Under the pieces are notes generated by a model. The model ran no database searches and was not told where the DNA came from. It saw nothing but the letters and a program-made list of their open reading frames with translations. From Aspidiotus rigidus (taxonomy: Eukaryota; Arthropoda; Insecta; Hemiptera; Diaspididae): a stretch of DNA of 64,000 nt. Numbering within the stretch: position 1 is the stretch's first letter; the number at the start of each line of letters is the position of its first letter. The stretch lies in contig JAVHKY010000016.1 of NCBI GenBank assembly GCA_035079385.1, positions 6,123,501 to 6,187,500 of the forward strand. The letters run 5' to 3'. Both the position numbers and the translations under genes were made by a program. Shown here one piece after another: positions 15,001 through 27,694 of this stretch.

Positions 15001-16592
15001 AACATAACTTTCCTCTTGTCATCTTACTGTTCCTCCAGGAAAATCATTCCGAATACAATTTTGGATGGATATAACCCCCTGCCTCATAATATGTCCAGAC
15101 TGAAGTAATTTGCTCAATTCAGAAAAATTTGTTTGAAAAATTATGACTGAACATCATTGTTCAAACATAACGTTCCTCTTGTCATCTCATTGTTCCTCCA
15201 GGAAAATCATCCCGAATACAATTTTGGATGGATATAACCCCTTGCCTCATAATATGTCCAGACTGAAGAAATCTGCTCAATTTGGGAAAATTTTTTCAAA
15301 AAATTATGACTGAACATCAGTGTTCACACATAACTTTGGTCTTTTCATGTCATTGCAGTACCTCCAGGGAAATTGTTGCATTCAATTTCGGCTGAATACC
15401 ACCCCCTGTTTCATAATATGTCCAGACTGAAGAAATTGGCTCAATTCAGAAAAATTTTCTCAATGAATTATGACTGAACATCATTGTTCACACATAACTT
15501 TTGTCTTTTCATGTCATTGCAGTGCCTCCAGGGAATTTGGTGCATTTAATTTTGGCTGAATACCACCCACTGTCTCATAATATGTCCAGAGTGAAGAAAT
15601 CTGCTCAATTTGGGAAAATTTTTTCAAAAAATTATGACTGAACATCATTGTTCAAACATAACGTTCCTCTTCTCATCTTATTGTTCCTCCCGGAAAATCA
15701 TTACGAATACAATTTGGGCTGGATACAACCCCCTACCTCATAATATGTCCAGACTGAAGAAATTTGCTCAATTCAGAATAAATTTTTCAAAAAATTATGA
15801 CTGAACATCATTGTTCAAACATAACTTTCCTCTTGTCATCTTATTGTTCCTCCAAGAAAATCATTCCGAATACAATTTTGGATGGATATAACCCCCTGCC
15901 TCATAATATGTCCAGACTGAAGAAATTTGCTCAATTCAGAAAAATTTGTTTGAAAAATTATGACTTAACATCATTGTTCACACATAACTTTTGTTTTTTC
16001 ATGACATTTCAGTGCCTCCAGGTAAATTGTTGCATTCAATTTTGGCTGAATAGCACCCCCTGTCTCATAATATGTCCAGACTGAAAAAATTTGCTCAATT
16101 CAGAATAATTTCTTCAAAACGTTATGACTGATAATCATTGTTCAAACATAACATTCCTCCTGACGTCTCATTGCTCCCCCAGGAAAATCATTGCGAATAC
16201 AATCTTGGTTGGATATAACCTCCTGCCTCATAATATGTCCAGACTGAAAAAATTTGCTCAATTCAGAATAATTTTTTCAAAACGTTATGACTGAACATCA
16301 TTTTTGAAGCATAATGTTCCTCTTGTCATGTCATTGTTCCTCCAGGAAAATCATTGCGAATACAATCTTGGCTGGATATAACCCCCTGCCTCATAATATG
16401 TCCTAGCTGAAAAAAACTGCTCAATTCAGAAAAAATTTCTTAATGGATTATGACTGAACATCATTGTTCAGACATAATGTTCCTCTTGTCATCTCATTGT
16501 TCCTCCAGGAAAATCATTCCGAATACAATTTTGGATGGATATAACCCCTTGCCTCATAATATGTCCAGACCAAAGAAATTTGCTCAATTCAG
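9060..16592. repeat. Higher-order repeat, 3754 bp (23 monomers), two copies
   Basis: Positions 9266, 10410, 11856 and 12043 recur exactly 3754 bp later at 13020, 14164, 15610 and 15797. Rare variants repeat with the same offset: CCAAAG in place of CCGAAG, the shortened GTCGCATATGTCC, CATAAAATGTCC, CGTTAGGACTG and CCTCCAAGAAAA. The copies are nearly identical (for example one C/T difference at 15211), so this is a recent block duplication. Ends were placed by eye. Confidence 0.85.
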
Positions 16593-17399
16593 AAAAATTT
16601 TTTCAAAAAATTATGACTGAACATCATTGTTCAAACATAACTTTTATTTTTTCATGACATTTCAGTGCCTCCAGGGAAATTGTTGCATTCAATTTTGGCT
16701 GAATAGCACCCCCTGTCTCATAATATGTCCAGACTGAAAAAATTTGCTCAATTCAGAATAATTTCTTCAAAACGTTATGACTGATAATCATTGTTCAAAC
16801 ATAACATTCCTCCTGACATCTCATTGCTCCCCCAGGAAAATCATTGCGAATACAATCTTGGTTGGATATAACCTCCTGCCTCATAATATGTCCAGACTGA
16901 AAAAATTTGCTCAATTCAGAATAATTTTTTCAAAACGTTGTGACTGAACATCATTTTTCAAGCATAATGTTCCTCTTGTCATCTCATTGTTCCTCCAGGA
17001 AAATCATTGCGAATACAATCTTGGCTGGATATAACCCCCTGCCTCATAATATGTCCTGGCCGAAAAAAACTGCTCAATTCAGAAAAAATTTCTTAATGGA
17101 TTATGACTGAACATCATTGTTCAGACATAATGTTCCTCTTGTCATCTCATTGTTCCTCCAGGAAAATCATTCCGAATACAATTTTGGATGGATATAACCC
17201 CCTGCCTCATAATATGTCCAGACTGAAGTAATTTGCTCAATTCAGAAAAATTTGTTTGAAAAATTATGACTGAACATCATTGTTCAAACATAACGTTCCT
17301 CTTGTCATCTCATTGTTCCTCCAGGAAAATCATTCCGAATACAATTTTGGATGGATATAACCCCTTGCCTCATAATATGTCCAGACTGAAGAAATGTGC

Positions 17400-20300
17400 T
17401 CAATTCAGAAAAATTTGTTTGAAAAATTATGACTTAACATCATTGTTCACACATAACTTTTGTCTTTTCATGTCATTGCAGTGCCTCCAGGGAATTTGGT
17501 GCATTTAATTTTGGCTGAATACCACCCACTGTCTCATAATATGTCCAGAGTGAAGAAAACTGCTCAATTTGGGAAAATTTTTTCAAAAAATTATGACTGA
17601 ACATCATTGTTCAAACATAACGTTCCTCTTCTCATCTTATTGTTCCTCCCGGAAAATCATTACGAATACAATTTGGGCTGGATACAACCCCCTACCTCAT
17701 AATATGTCCAGACTGAAGAAATTTGCTCAATTCAGAATAAATTTTTCAAAAAATTATGACTGAACATCATTGTTCAAACATAACTTTCCTCTTGTCATCT
17801 TATTGTTCCTCCAAGAAAATCATTCCGAATACAATTTTGGATGGATATAACCCCCTGCCTCATAATATGTCCAGACTGAAGAAATGTGCTCAATTCAGAA
17901 AAATTTGTTTGAAAAATTATGACTTAACATCATTGTTCACACATAACTTTTGTTTTTTCATGACATTTCAGTGCCTCCAGGGAAATTGTTGCATTCAATT
18001 TTGGCTGAATAGCACCCCCTATCTCATAATATGTCCAGACTGAAAAAATTTGCTCAATTCAGAATAATTTCTTCAAAACGTTATGACTGATAATCATTGT
18101 TCAAACATAACATTCCTCCTGACATCTCATTGCTCCCCCAGGAAAATCATTGCGAATACAATCTTGGCTGGATATAAACCCCTGCCTCATAATATGTCCT
18201 GGCTGAAAAAAACTGCTCAATTCAGAAAAAATTTCTTAATGGATTATGACTGAACATCATTGTTCAGACATAATGTTCCTCTTGTCATCTCATTGTTCCT
18301 CCAGGAAAATCATTCCGAATACAATTTTGGATGGATATAACCCCTTGCCTCATAATATGTCCAGACTGAAGAAATTTGCTCAATTCAGAAAAATTTTTTC
18401 AAAAAATTATGACTGAACATCATTGTTCAAACATAACTTTCCTCTTGTCATCTTATTGTTCCTCCAGGAAAATCATTCCGAATACAATTTTGGATGGATA
18501 TAACCCCCTGCCTCATAATATGTCCAGACTGAAGTAATTTGCTCAATTCAGAAAAATTTGTTTGAAAAATTATGACTGAACATCATTGTTCAAACATAAC
18601 GTTCCTCTTGTCATCTCATTGTTCCTGCAGGAAAATCATTCCGAATACAATTTTGGATGGATATAACCCCTTGCCTCATAATATGTCCAGACTGAAGAAA
18701 TCTGCTCAATTTGGGAAAATTTTTTCAAAAAATTATGACTGAACATCAGTGTTCACACATAACTTTGGTCTTTTCATGTCATTGCAGTACCTCCAGGGAA
18801 ATTGTTGCATTCAATTTCGGCTGAATACCACCCCCTGTTTCATAATATGTCCAGACTGAAGAAATTGGCTCAATTCAGAAAAATTTTCTCAATGAATTAT
18901 GACTGAACATCATTGTTCACACATAACTTTTGTCTTTTCATTTCATTGCAGTGCCTCCAGGGAATTTGGTGCATTTAATTTTGGCTGAATACCACCCACT
19001 GTCTCATAATATGTCCAGAGTGAAGAAATCTGCTCAATTTGGGAAAATTTTTTCAAAAAATTATGACTGAATATCATTGTTCAAACATAACGTTCCTCTT
19101 CTCATCTTATTGTTCCTCCCGGAAAATCATTACGAATACAATTTGGGCTGGATACAACCCCCTACCTCATAATATGTCCAGACTGAAGAAATTTGCTCAA
19201 TTCAGAATAAATTTTTCAAAAAATTATGACTGAACATCATTGTTCAAACATAACTTTCCTCTTGTCATCTTATTGTTCCTCCAAGAAAATCATTCCGAAT
19301 ACAATTTTGGATGGCTATAACCCCCTGCCTCATAATATGTCCAGACTGAAGAAATTTGCTCAATTCAGAAAAATTTGTTTGAAAAATTATGACTTAACAT
19401 CATTGTTCACACATAACTTTTGTTTTTTCATGACATTTCAGTGCCTCCAGGGAAATTGTTGCATTCAATTTTGGCTGAATAGCACCCCCTGTCTCATAAT
19501 ATGTCCAGACTGAAAAAATTTGCTCAATTCAGAATAATTTTTTCAAAACGTTATGACTGAACATGATTTTTCAAGCATAATGTTCCTCTTGTCATCTCAT
19601 TGTTCCTCCAGGAAAATCATTGCGAATACAATCTTGGCTGGATATAACCCCCTGCCTCATAATATGTCCTGGCTGAAAAAAACTGCTCAATTCAGAAACA
19701 ATTTCTTAATGGATTATGACTGAACATCATTGTTCAGACATAATGTTCCTCTTGTCATCTCATTGTTCCTCCAGGAAAATCATTCCGAATACAATTTTGG
19801 ATGGATATAACCCCTTGCCTCATAATATGTCCAGACTGAAGAAATTTGCTCAATTCAGAAAAATTTTTTCAAAAAATTATGACTGAACATCATTGTTCAA
19901 ACATAACTTTCCTCTTGTCATCTTATTGTTCCTCCGGGAAAATCATTCCGAATACAATTTTGGATGGATATAACCCCCTGCCTCATAATATGTCCAGACT
20001 GAAGTAATTTGCTCAATTCAGAAAAATTTGTTTGAAAAATTATGACTGAACATCATTGTTCAAACATAACGTTCCTGTTGTCATCTCATTGTTCCTGCAG
20101 GAAAATCATTCCGAATACAATTTTGGATGGATATAACCCCTTGCCTCATAATATGTCCAGACTGAAGAAATCTGCTCAATTTGGGAAAATTTTTTCAAAA
20201 AATTATGACTGAACATCAGTGTTCACACATAACTTTGGTCTTTTCATGTCATTGCAGTACCTCCAGGGAAATTGTTGCATTCAATTTCGGCTGAATACCA

Positions 20301-21870
20301 CCCCCTGTTTCATAATATGTCCAGACTGAAGAAATTGGCTCAATTCAGAAAAATTTTCTCAATGAATTATGACTGAACATCATTGTTCACACATAACTTT
20401 TGTCTTTTCATGTCATTGCAGTGCCTCCAGGGAATTTGGTGCATTTAATTTTGGCTGAATACCACCCACTGTCTCATAATATGTCCAGAGTGAAGAAATC
20501 TGCTCAATTTGGGAAAATTTTTTCAAAAAATTATGACTGAACATCATTGTTCAAACATAACGTTCCTCTTCTCATCTTATTGTTCCTCCCGGAAAATCAT
20601 TACGAATACAATTTGGGCTGGATACAACCCCCTACCTCATAATATGTCCAGACTGAAGAAATTTGCTCAATTCAGAATAAATTTTTCAAAAAATTATGAC
20701 TGAACATCATTGTTCAAACATAACTTTCCTCTTGTCATCTTATTGTTCCTCCAAGAAAATCATTCCGAATACAATTTTGGATGGATATAACCCCCTGCCT
20801 CATAATATGTCCAGACTGAAGAAATTTGCTCAATTCAGAAAAATTTGTTTGAAAAATTATGACTTAACATCATTGTTCACACATAACTTTTGTTTTTTCA
20901 TGACATTTCAGTGCCTCCAGGGAAATTGTTGCATTCAATTTTGGCTGAATAGCACCCCCTGTCTCATAATATGTCCAGACTGAAAAAATTTGCTCAATTC
21001 AGAATAATTTTTTCAAAACGTTATGACTGAACATCATTTTTCAAGCATAATGTTCCTCTTGTCATCTCATTGTTCCTCCAGGAAAATCATTGCGAATACA
21101 ATCTTGGCTGGATATAACCCCCTGCCTCATAATATGTCCTGGCTGAAAAAAACTGCTCAATTCAGAAAAAATTTCTTAATGGATTATGACTGAACATCAT
21201 TGTTCAGACATAATGTTCCTCTTGTCATCTCATTGTTCCTCCAGGAAAATCATTCCGAATACAATTTTGGATGGATATAACCCCTTGCCTCATAATATGT
21301 CCAGACTGAAGAAATTTGCTCAATTCAGAAAAATTTTTTCAAAAAATTATGACTGAACATCATTGTTCAAACATAACTTTCCTCTTGTCATCTTATTGTT
21401 CCTCCAGGAAAATCATTCCGAATACAATTTTGGATGGATATAACCCCCTGCCTCATAATATGTCCAGACTGAAGTAATTTGCTCAATTCAGAAAAATTTG
21501 TTTGAAAAATTATGACTGAACATCATTGTTCAAACATAACGTTCCTCTTGTCATCTCATTGTTCCTCCAGGAAAATCATTCCGAATACAATTTTGGATGG
21601 ATATAACCCCTTGCCTCATAATATGTCCAGACTGAAGAAATCTGCTCAATTTGGGAAAATTTTTTCAAAAAATTATGACTGAACATCAGTGTTCACACAT
21701 AACTTTGGTCTTTTCATGTCATTGCAGTACCTCCAGGGAAATTGTTGCATTCAATTTTGGCTGAATACCACCCCCTGTCGCATAATATGTCCAGACTGAA
21801 AAAATTTGCTCAATTCAGATTAATTTTTTCAAAAAATTATGACTGAACTCCATTGTTCAAACATAACTTT
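17400..21870. repeat. Higher-order repeat, 1470 bp (9 monomers), three copies
   Basis: Landmarks at 17569 and 17756 recur at 19039 and 19226 and again at 20509 and 20696, always 1470 bp apart, or nine monomers. The variant TGGGCTGGATACAACC marks one monomer in each unit. The three copies differ at scattered single positions, and the first is the least similar at its left side. Confidence 0.8.
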
Positions 21871-23365
21871 CCTCTTGTCATCTTATTGTTCCTCCAGGAA
21901 AATCATTACGAATACAATTTGGGCTGGATACAACCCCCTACCTCATAATATGTCCAGACTAAAAAAATATGCTCAATTCAGAATAATTTTTTCAAAACGT
22001 TATGACTGAACATCATTTTTCAAGCATAATGTTCCTCTTGTCATCTCATTGTTCCTCCAGGAAAATCATTGCGAATACAATCTTGGCTGGATATAACCCC
22101 CTGCCTCATAATATGTCCTGGCTGAAAAAAATCTGCTCAATTCAGAAAAAATTTCTCAATGGATTATGACTGAACATCATTGTTCAGACATAATGTTCCT
22201 CTTGTCATCTCATTGTTCCTCCAGGAAAATCATTCCGAATACAATTTTGGCTGGATATAACCCCCTGCTTCATAATATGTCCAGACTGAAGAAATCTGCT
22301 CAATTCAGAAAAAATTTCTCAATGGATTATGACTGAACATCATTGTTCAAACATAAAGATCCTCTTGTCATCTCATTGTTCCTCCAGGAAGATCATTGCT
22401 GATACAATTTTGGCTGGATGTAACCCCCTGCCTCATAATATGTCAAGACTGAAGAAATTGGCTCAATTCAGAAAAATGTTTTCAAAAAATTATGACTGAA
22501 CATCATTGTTCACACATAACTTTTGTCTTTTCATCTCATAGCAGTGCCTCCAGGTAAATTGTTGCATTCAATTTTGACTGAATACCACCCACTGTCTCAT
22601 TATATGTCCTGGCTGAAGAGATCTGCTCAATTTGGGAAAATTTTGTCAAAAAATTATGACTGAACATCATTGTTGAAACATAACGTTCCTCTTGTCATCT
22701 CATTGTTCCTCCAGGAAAATTATCGGGAATACAATCTTGGCTGGATATAGCCCCCTGCCTCATAATATGTCCAGACTGAAGAAATTTGCTCAATTCAGAA
22801 AAATTTTTTCAAAAATTATGACTAAACATCATGGTTCACACATAACTTTTGTCTTGTCACGTGATTGTGCCTCCAGGGAGATAATTGGCATTCAATTTTG
22901 GTTGAATACCACCCCCTGCCTCATAATATGTCTTGACTGGATAAATCTGATGAATTCGGAAAAATTTTCTGAAAAAATTATGAGTGAACATCATTGTCAC
23001 ACATAACCTTTGTTATGTCACGTCAGTGCAGTGCCGCAAGGAAGATTGTTGGATTCCATTTTTTTGTTTTGAATACCAGCCCCTGTTTTGGAAATATGTG
23101 CCGACCGAAGAAATCTGCTCCATTCAGGAAAATTAACTGCAAAAATTATGACTGCACACATAACTTTTGTCGTGTCACGTCATTGCAGTGCCTCCAGGGA
23201 AATTGTTGCATTCAGTTTCAGCTGAATACCACCTCCTGTCTCATAATGTGTCCTAACTGAAGTAATCTGCTATATTCAGAAAAATTTTCTCAAAAATTTA
23301 TAACTGAACATCATTTTTCACACAGAACATTCCTCTTTCCATGTCATTGTTCCTCCAGGAAAATC

Positions 23366-24017
23366 GTTTGAATACTATCGTCCTCAAAATTCACTTCTGT
23401 TCCTTTTCTAAGGCTCAAATTTTCATATCATTCGGTAGAAACATATGATCAAGTATTCTACAACGTGACATCTCCTCACAACAATAAGTTGGTCTCTAGG
23501 ATCAATTTTTCTCGCACATCCGTCCCGATGTGTACAAACTTCTACCCTATATTAAATGAAGAATTGTGATAAAAAAATGATCCGGTGAGAAATGTTTCCT
23601 ATTCCATTCCTAATGGTAGGATTGAATTGTAATTGGCATAAAATATCTCTTATATTTCCCTTAATATTGATACCGAGTTTGAGTCGGATCTTACTATTAC
23701 TCAAGAATTACTCAAACTTTCCTCGACTTCTCCTCAGCAGTGTACAAAGTTATATGGTCGCCATTTGGTATGTGATTTACGGATGTTACAATTGAGCGAT
23801 CCAGGGAATGAAGTGACCATAACAAATATTGAACGGGAATTCCTCAGTGTACATTTACTTTACTCAAATTCGATTTCAATACTCACTTCTGTTCCTTTCC
23901 TAACGCTCAAACTTTCATTTTCATTCTATAGAAACGTGTGATCAGGCATTCTTTGACATATCATATCTCCCAACGACAATAATTGAACCGGATTGTGCAC
24001 TATTCCTGGTACAGGCT
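23366..24017. repeat. Flank B, copy 1
   Basis: Single-copy-looking sequence between the satellite and the solo LTR. It is repeated at 60274-60949 at high identity, apart from a short local duplication in copy 2. It holds an internal direct repeat of about 110 bp: 23391-23505 and 23879-23995 share ACTTCTGTTCCTTT, CTCAAA and TAGAAAC. No gene is recognised in it. Confidence 0.8.
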
Positions 24018-24649
24018 TGTCGAAAATCTGCAATTTTCGACTTCAACTCCTTCCCGGAGTTGAAGTTTCATCGCTGCGGCAATAGCCGACTGATAAACAA
24101 ATAACGAAATCCATAGCAATGAAAAATCAACCCATTTTCAATATCTCTCTTCAACCTCTCTCATTAATCCTTTTCCACTGTCTACGAATTTCGATTACGA
24201 GTTACGTATAAACAATGACAAACATTTGCGATACGATGCCGGATCAGCAGACGCCGACTCAGCAATTCATGATGGTTCCAATCGATGTGTAAGTAAATAC
24301 TTATTCTTAGACAAATTCGACTCTTCTTATTATTCTGGTTCAACCCGTTAAGGACTTGTACGATCCACGACCTCAAATCTTCTTTTATTTCTAATCGACT
24401 TACTCTCTTTCGCGAGACTGACGGATAGATGTTTTATTCTCTGTCCGTTAGATTCCCGATGATCCGTCGATGACGACCGTGGTACACATTCAGACACGTT
24501 TCGGACTTACAATTACTCGATTTATCCTCTTAATTAAATAAATATATTTTATGTCTCTTGTACGTCTCGATATTTCCTCAGATTGAGTTTTCAGCACGTC
24601 TTCCACTGCAGCAAAGCCACTCTAGCTATCCCCCCCTTTCGCATTTCCC
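24018..24649. mobile_element. Solo LTR of the non-autonomous LTR element
   Basis: This 632-bp segment matches both LTRs of the element at 60950-63800. It begins TGTCGAAAATCTGC, which forms a hairpin with ATTTTCGAC, and ends in GCATTTCCC. It lacks a primer-binding site and internal region, so it is a solo LTR left by recombination between LTRs. The flanks (ACAGGCT left, TTGTACT right) show no clear target-site duplication. Confidence 0.75.
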
Positions 24650-25865
24650 TTGTACTTGTGGTTTGGTTTGTTGATGTCAAAATGGTATGGCGTCGGCCCC
24701 AAATTCGTGTCTTTTTCCTGCAGCGCAGTAAGTTTGAGGCTTGAGTACTTCTTTGGAACGCTGATGGAGTGACTTTGCACCTTGCTGGTATCATTGTTAG
24801 TGTAAATACTTTTCTGCCAAATGAGTGCAGTTTGTTTTCCTTTTATAGAGTGTAGCAAATCTGTAAAATGGAGTTAGGACATTTTGACTCAAGGCCGACA
24901 ATGTAGTACGCTGTAGGGTTCAATGGTGGACTATTTGTCTGTTTCTAGCAATGTCGTCCACAAAAACAATATGGACTAATCCGATGCGAACTAAAAGTGG
25001 CTTGAAGTTTCTAACCTAATATCGAAATTTGTTGATGGAGTGGTCTCCCATGCTAGAGGGGTGTGTGCTGAGTACAACTCGGAACTTCGTAGTTCTACCA
25101 TTGGGCCTATAATAAGGTATGAAGATTGATGTAGAATGTGCGAATTCAAGTGCGGAGACCTTCAGTTGGATGATTTTTGAATAAGGGATTTGTAGAATCA
25201 GCTGCAAAGGATGCATGATTCAACGGGGCGTGCTCAATAATAAATTGAACCTACTGTTCAGGGAGTAAGGAGTTAGAACTTTGTCTTTTTTCATTGTAAG
25301 GCACAGTTCTATTCCTTGAGGACGTCAACGTGAAGAGTATTATAGAATAATGTTCCGCACATGATGTTAATGGTTTCTCGCACAATGAGTTTGTAAACAT
25401 GTTTAAATGATACAAGTCTTGCATGTGTTGGAAACTTTTCAGATTTCAAGGTGTTGGCGAATTCAACAGAGTTTAAAGTAGAGTAATTTAAGGACTACAA
25501 TATCATCAAGCAGAACCATTTGCTGAGGTAGCGAGCCAATTTGTATGTTGGAGATGTGTAGAAAGCTACAACAGGCCGTATGGGTAATCAGTTTTGTGCG
25601 TTTTTATTTGGTCGTAAAGCTGCGGGGTTGAAAGGTGTATCATGGGGAGGGCTTTGGGAACTTTTTCTTTTTGTATTACGTCGTCGGCTGATTTACAAAC
25701 TCCAGATGAGTTACATGTAAAATTTTCAGGTCAACTTGGTGCGAGTGAAGGAAAGTAGGTAGATAAGGACAGAAAGGTGTGCTATAGATGAGGAAACTGA
25801 CAACATTTGAGACGAAATTATCCACGCCTTAGTCAGAGAGGTCAAGAAGAAACCAATAAAGTGGA
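24650..25865. other. Intergenic; no gene recognised
   Basis: The first 200 bp are repeated at 63801-64000 and probably continue beyond the window edge, so they belong to the large duplication. Short open frames occur on both strands, but none resembles a known family. This may be the decayed 5' (gag) part of the gypsy-like remnant that follows. Confidence 0.5.
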
Positions 25866-26891
25866 ATGCAAAATGTCAGTAACCTAACCCCAGAGATGGA
25901 GATTGTAACATTAGGGATTTTTCCTTGGAATCGTATAGACAAGGAAGTGGACCTTGAAAACCAATTAGCTATGGATGACAATGAGTGCCACAATGTAAAA
26001 TGTTTACCCAGAGCTCTGCTCAAAGAACCTGTTTCAACTCATGCCAAGAGGGGTAAATTGCCTGAAATTGTCTCGAAGACTGAGGATTACGACCAAACAA
26101 CTGTTTGAGACACGCATGAGGTAAACCAGATAGCAATAAGTACTAAAGACAACAGAAAAAGAGTAGCTATTGAATGCTATTGAAATGGACAGTATGTCGA
26201 TGGAGCTGTTCACTCTGGTAGTGAGGTAACTGTAATAATGGATACCATTGCTCAAGAGCTTGGATTGGTGTTATACTCAAAACAATGTCAACTGACTGGA
26301 TGTGGAAATACCGACAGCAGAACAGTCAGGTGGGCAGTAAGGATTATCTTGCAGTTGGATTCAGAAATTTTAGTCGCGCCAGAAGGAGCACAGGAAGAGG
26401 GTTTGTTAATTGATAGGGGTATATTAAGCAAACCAGATATTGTCACAACTACACACAATGGAAGCTGGTGGTTTGAGGTGTTATAGGCCAAAAACCTATT
26501 AGAGCAAATAGACTTTAGCAAAAACTTTCCAATTGTACTGGACTGAGGGGAAGCCGCAACTGTACACATACCCTCTCAGGGTATACAACATTGCCAAGTA
26601 TGTACACAGATGAACCACCTAGTTTATTGGACTCTGTTTATGTAATGGACTTCATTATATTCCTGCCTGTTTAATACTGGCTTTGGGTTGGGTACGGAAA
26701 TTGTTCAGATAAGGTCTTGGTTTATAAAACCAATATTCATTATGGCACGAGAGGTGAAATGTGGTCAGGCAGAAATTTTGCAGGTAGAATGTAGAGAGCT
26801 GGGTACCGCTCCCGTCAGGCTATTCACTATGGATGATTCAATCAACTCCTGTGATCCACTGCTAAGCAGTGCAGACGAAATACAGTTATAG
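25866..26891 (+). pseudogene. Decayed gypsy-like retrotransposon fragment with aspartic protease region
   Basis: One reading frame runs through this stretch and is broken by in-frame stops near 26106, 26181, 26484, 26544 and 26643. Its middle part (about 26184-26290) reads YVDGAVHSGSEVTVIMD and then AQELGL. This matches the retroviral-type protease pattern, in which a short hydrophobic run leads to D-S/T-G and then V-I and a conserved L-G-L. Here the catalytic aspartate of the DSG triad is a histidine (codon at 26211-26213), so the enzyme would be dead even without the stops. No reverse transcriptase follows. The assignment to a gypsy-type element is by protease pattern only. A Bel/Pao origin or a decayed retropepsin-like host gene is possible. 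Confidence 0.5.
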
Positions 26892-26959
26892 AGCTTGTTG
26901 AGATATCAAAGACAGTATTGGGAGCCACAGAGATGAATTCTCATGAAAAACTCTTCTAA

Positions 26960-27355
26960 CCCTTAATGTACTATGTGCCATTTTTGGTACATTTAGAAAA
27001 GAAGAGGTCATATTTTCAAACGTAGACAAAATTTATTGATAAAAATAATGTAAGATTGTAGGGTATTCTTATCCTCATCAGAAAAACAAGTTTTAAAGAA
27101 AAACATTCACAAACATGAGACTTATGATGTTTGAAAACATAAATACTGCTTGACTGAAAATGAAAATTTTCAAAGCACTCAAACTCCATGTTTATTCACT
27201 CAAATGAAGTTATGTATTCTTATGAAAAATAGAGACATAGAGATCTCAATTTCCTATAACCGAAAAAAATTTCAGAAATTTCCTCTTACTGATACTGTCG
27301 ATAAAAATGATATTTGAAGATGAAGGTGCCAAAAATGGCACATAGTACATCACGG
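26960..27355. mobile_element. MITE with 26-bp inverted ends, possibly piggyBac-like
   Basis: The left end (26965-26990) contains GTACTATGTGCCATTTTTGG. The right end (27326-27351) contains its reverse complement, CCAAAAATGGCACATAGTAC, with one or two differences across the full arm. A TTAA lies at the left edge, as expected for piggyBac-type insertion, but the right edge has no TTAA. There is no transposase. About 390 bp in all. Confidence 0.5.
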
Positions 27356-27694
27356 TGTTTTCCTACAAATTATAATGATAGTTGAAAAAGGTCCGTATTC
27401 CGTCCTACCGTATTCTGTATTCGTCCCACCGTCCTAAGTGCCGTTTTTGTCACAAACAGTTACGAGAAACTGTATAAGGGATGTCTCCTATTGTATAACA
27501 GCAGGCGATACATGTTCTTTTCTTTTTCCTACCTTTTTTTTTTTTTTCCAAGTATCTATAGATTTATGAACTATTAACTTTTCTACAATGCAGTGTAAGA
27601 AAAGAATAGTAATCGGGAAGAATGGTCGAATATCAAGGATTTTTTCTTTTAGGTACAGAATTATTACTCTAGTATAAAATGCTCCTGTTCCAGA
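27356..27694. other. Intergenic, AT-rich; nothing recognised
   Basis: A stretch of A- and T-rich sequence with a T run near 27530-27549 and another near 27695. There are no convincing open frames. Confidence 0.4.

Larger units (their letters stand above)
1939..23365. repeat. 163-164 bp satellite array with higher-order repeats
   Basis: About 131 head-to-tail monomers of 163-164 bp. Consecutive landmarks at 2734, 2898, 3061, 3224, 3388 and 3551 show the period. At least two monomer classes alternate: one with GTTCCTCCAGGAAAATCATT, the other with GCAGTGCCTCCAGGGAAATT. Both share TTGCTCAATTCAGAA and CATAATATGTCCAGACTGAA. Every unit carries TGAACATCATTGTTCA, a 6-bp inverted repeat with a 4-bp loop. 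Monomers at the right edge (about 22500-23365) are more diverged. Recurrent open frames of 64 and 95 codons are by-products of the repeat: 163 is not a multiple of three and frames rotate between monomers. Confidence 0.97.

Noticed and set aside
1939..23365. Repeated 64- and 95-codon frames beginning MTEHHCSN
   Set aside because: They are the satellite monomer read in one frame. The period is not a multiple of three, the same frame stops after less than two monomers, and dozens of copies differ by nonsense changes.
1939..23365. CRISPR array
   Set aside because: Monomers abut directly without unique spacers, the unit is 163 bp, and the context is eukaryotic.
23366..24017. The two 110-bp direct repeats of flank B as LTRs of a small element
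   Set aside because: No TG...CA ends, primer site or polypurine tract between them.
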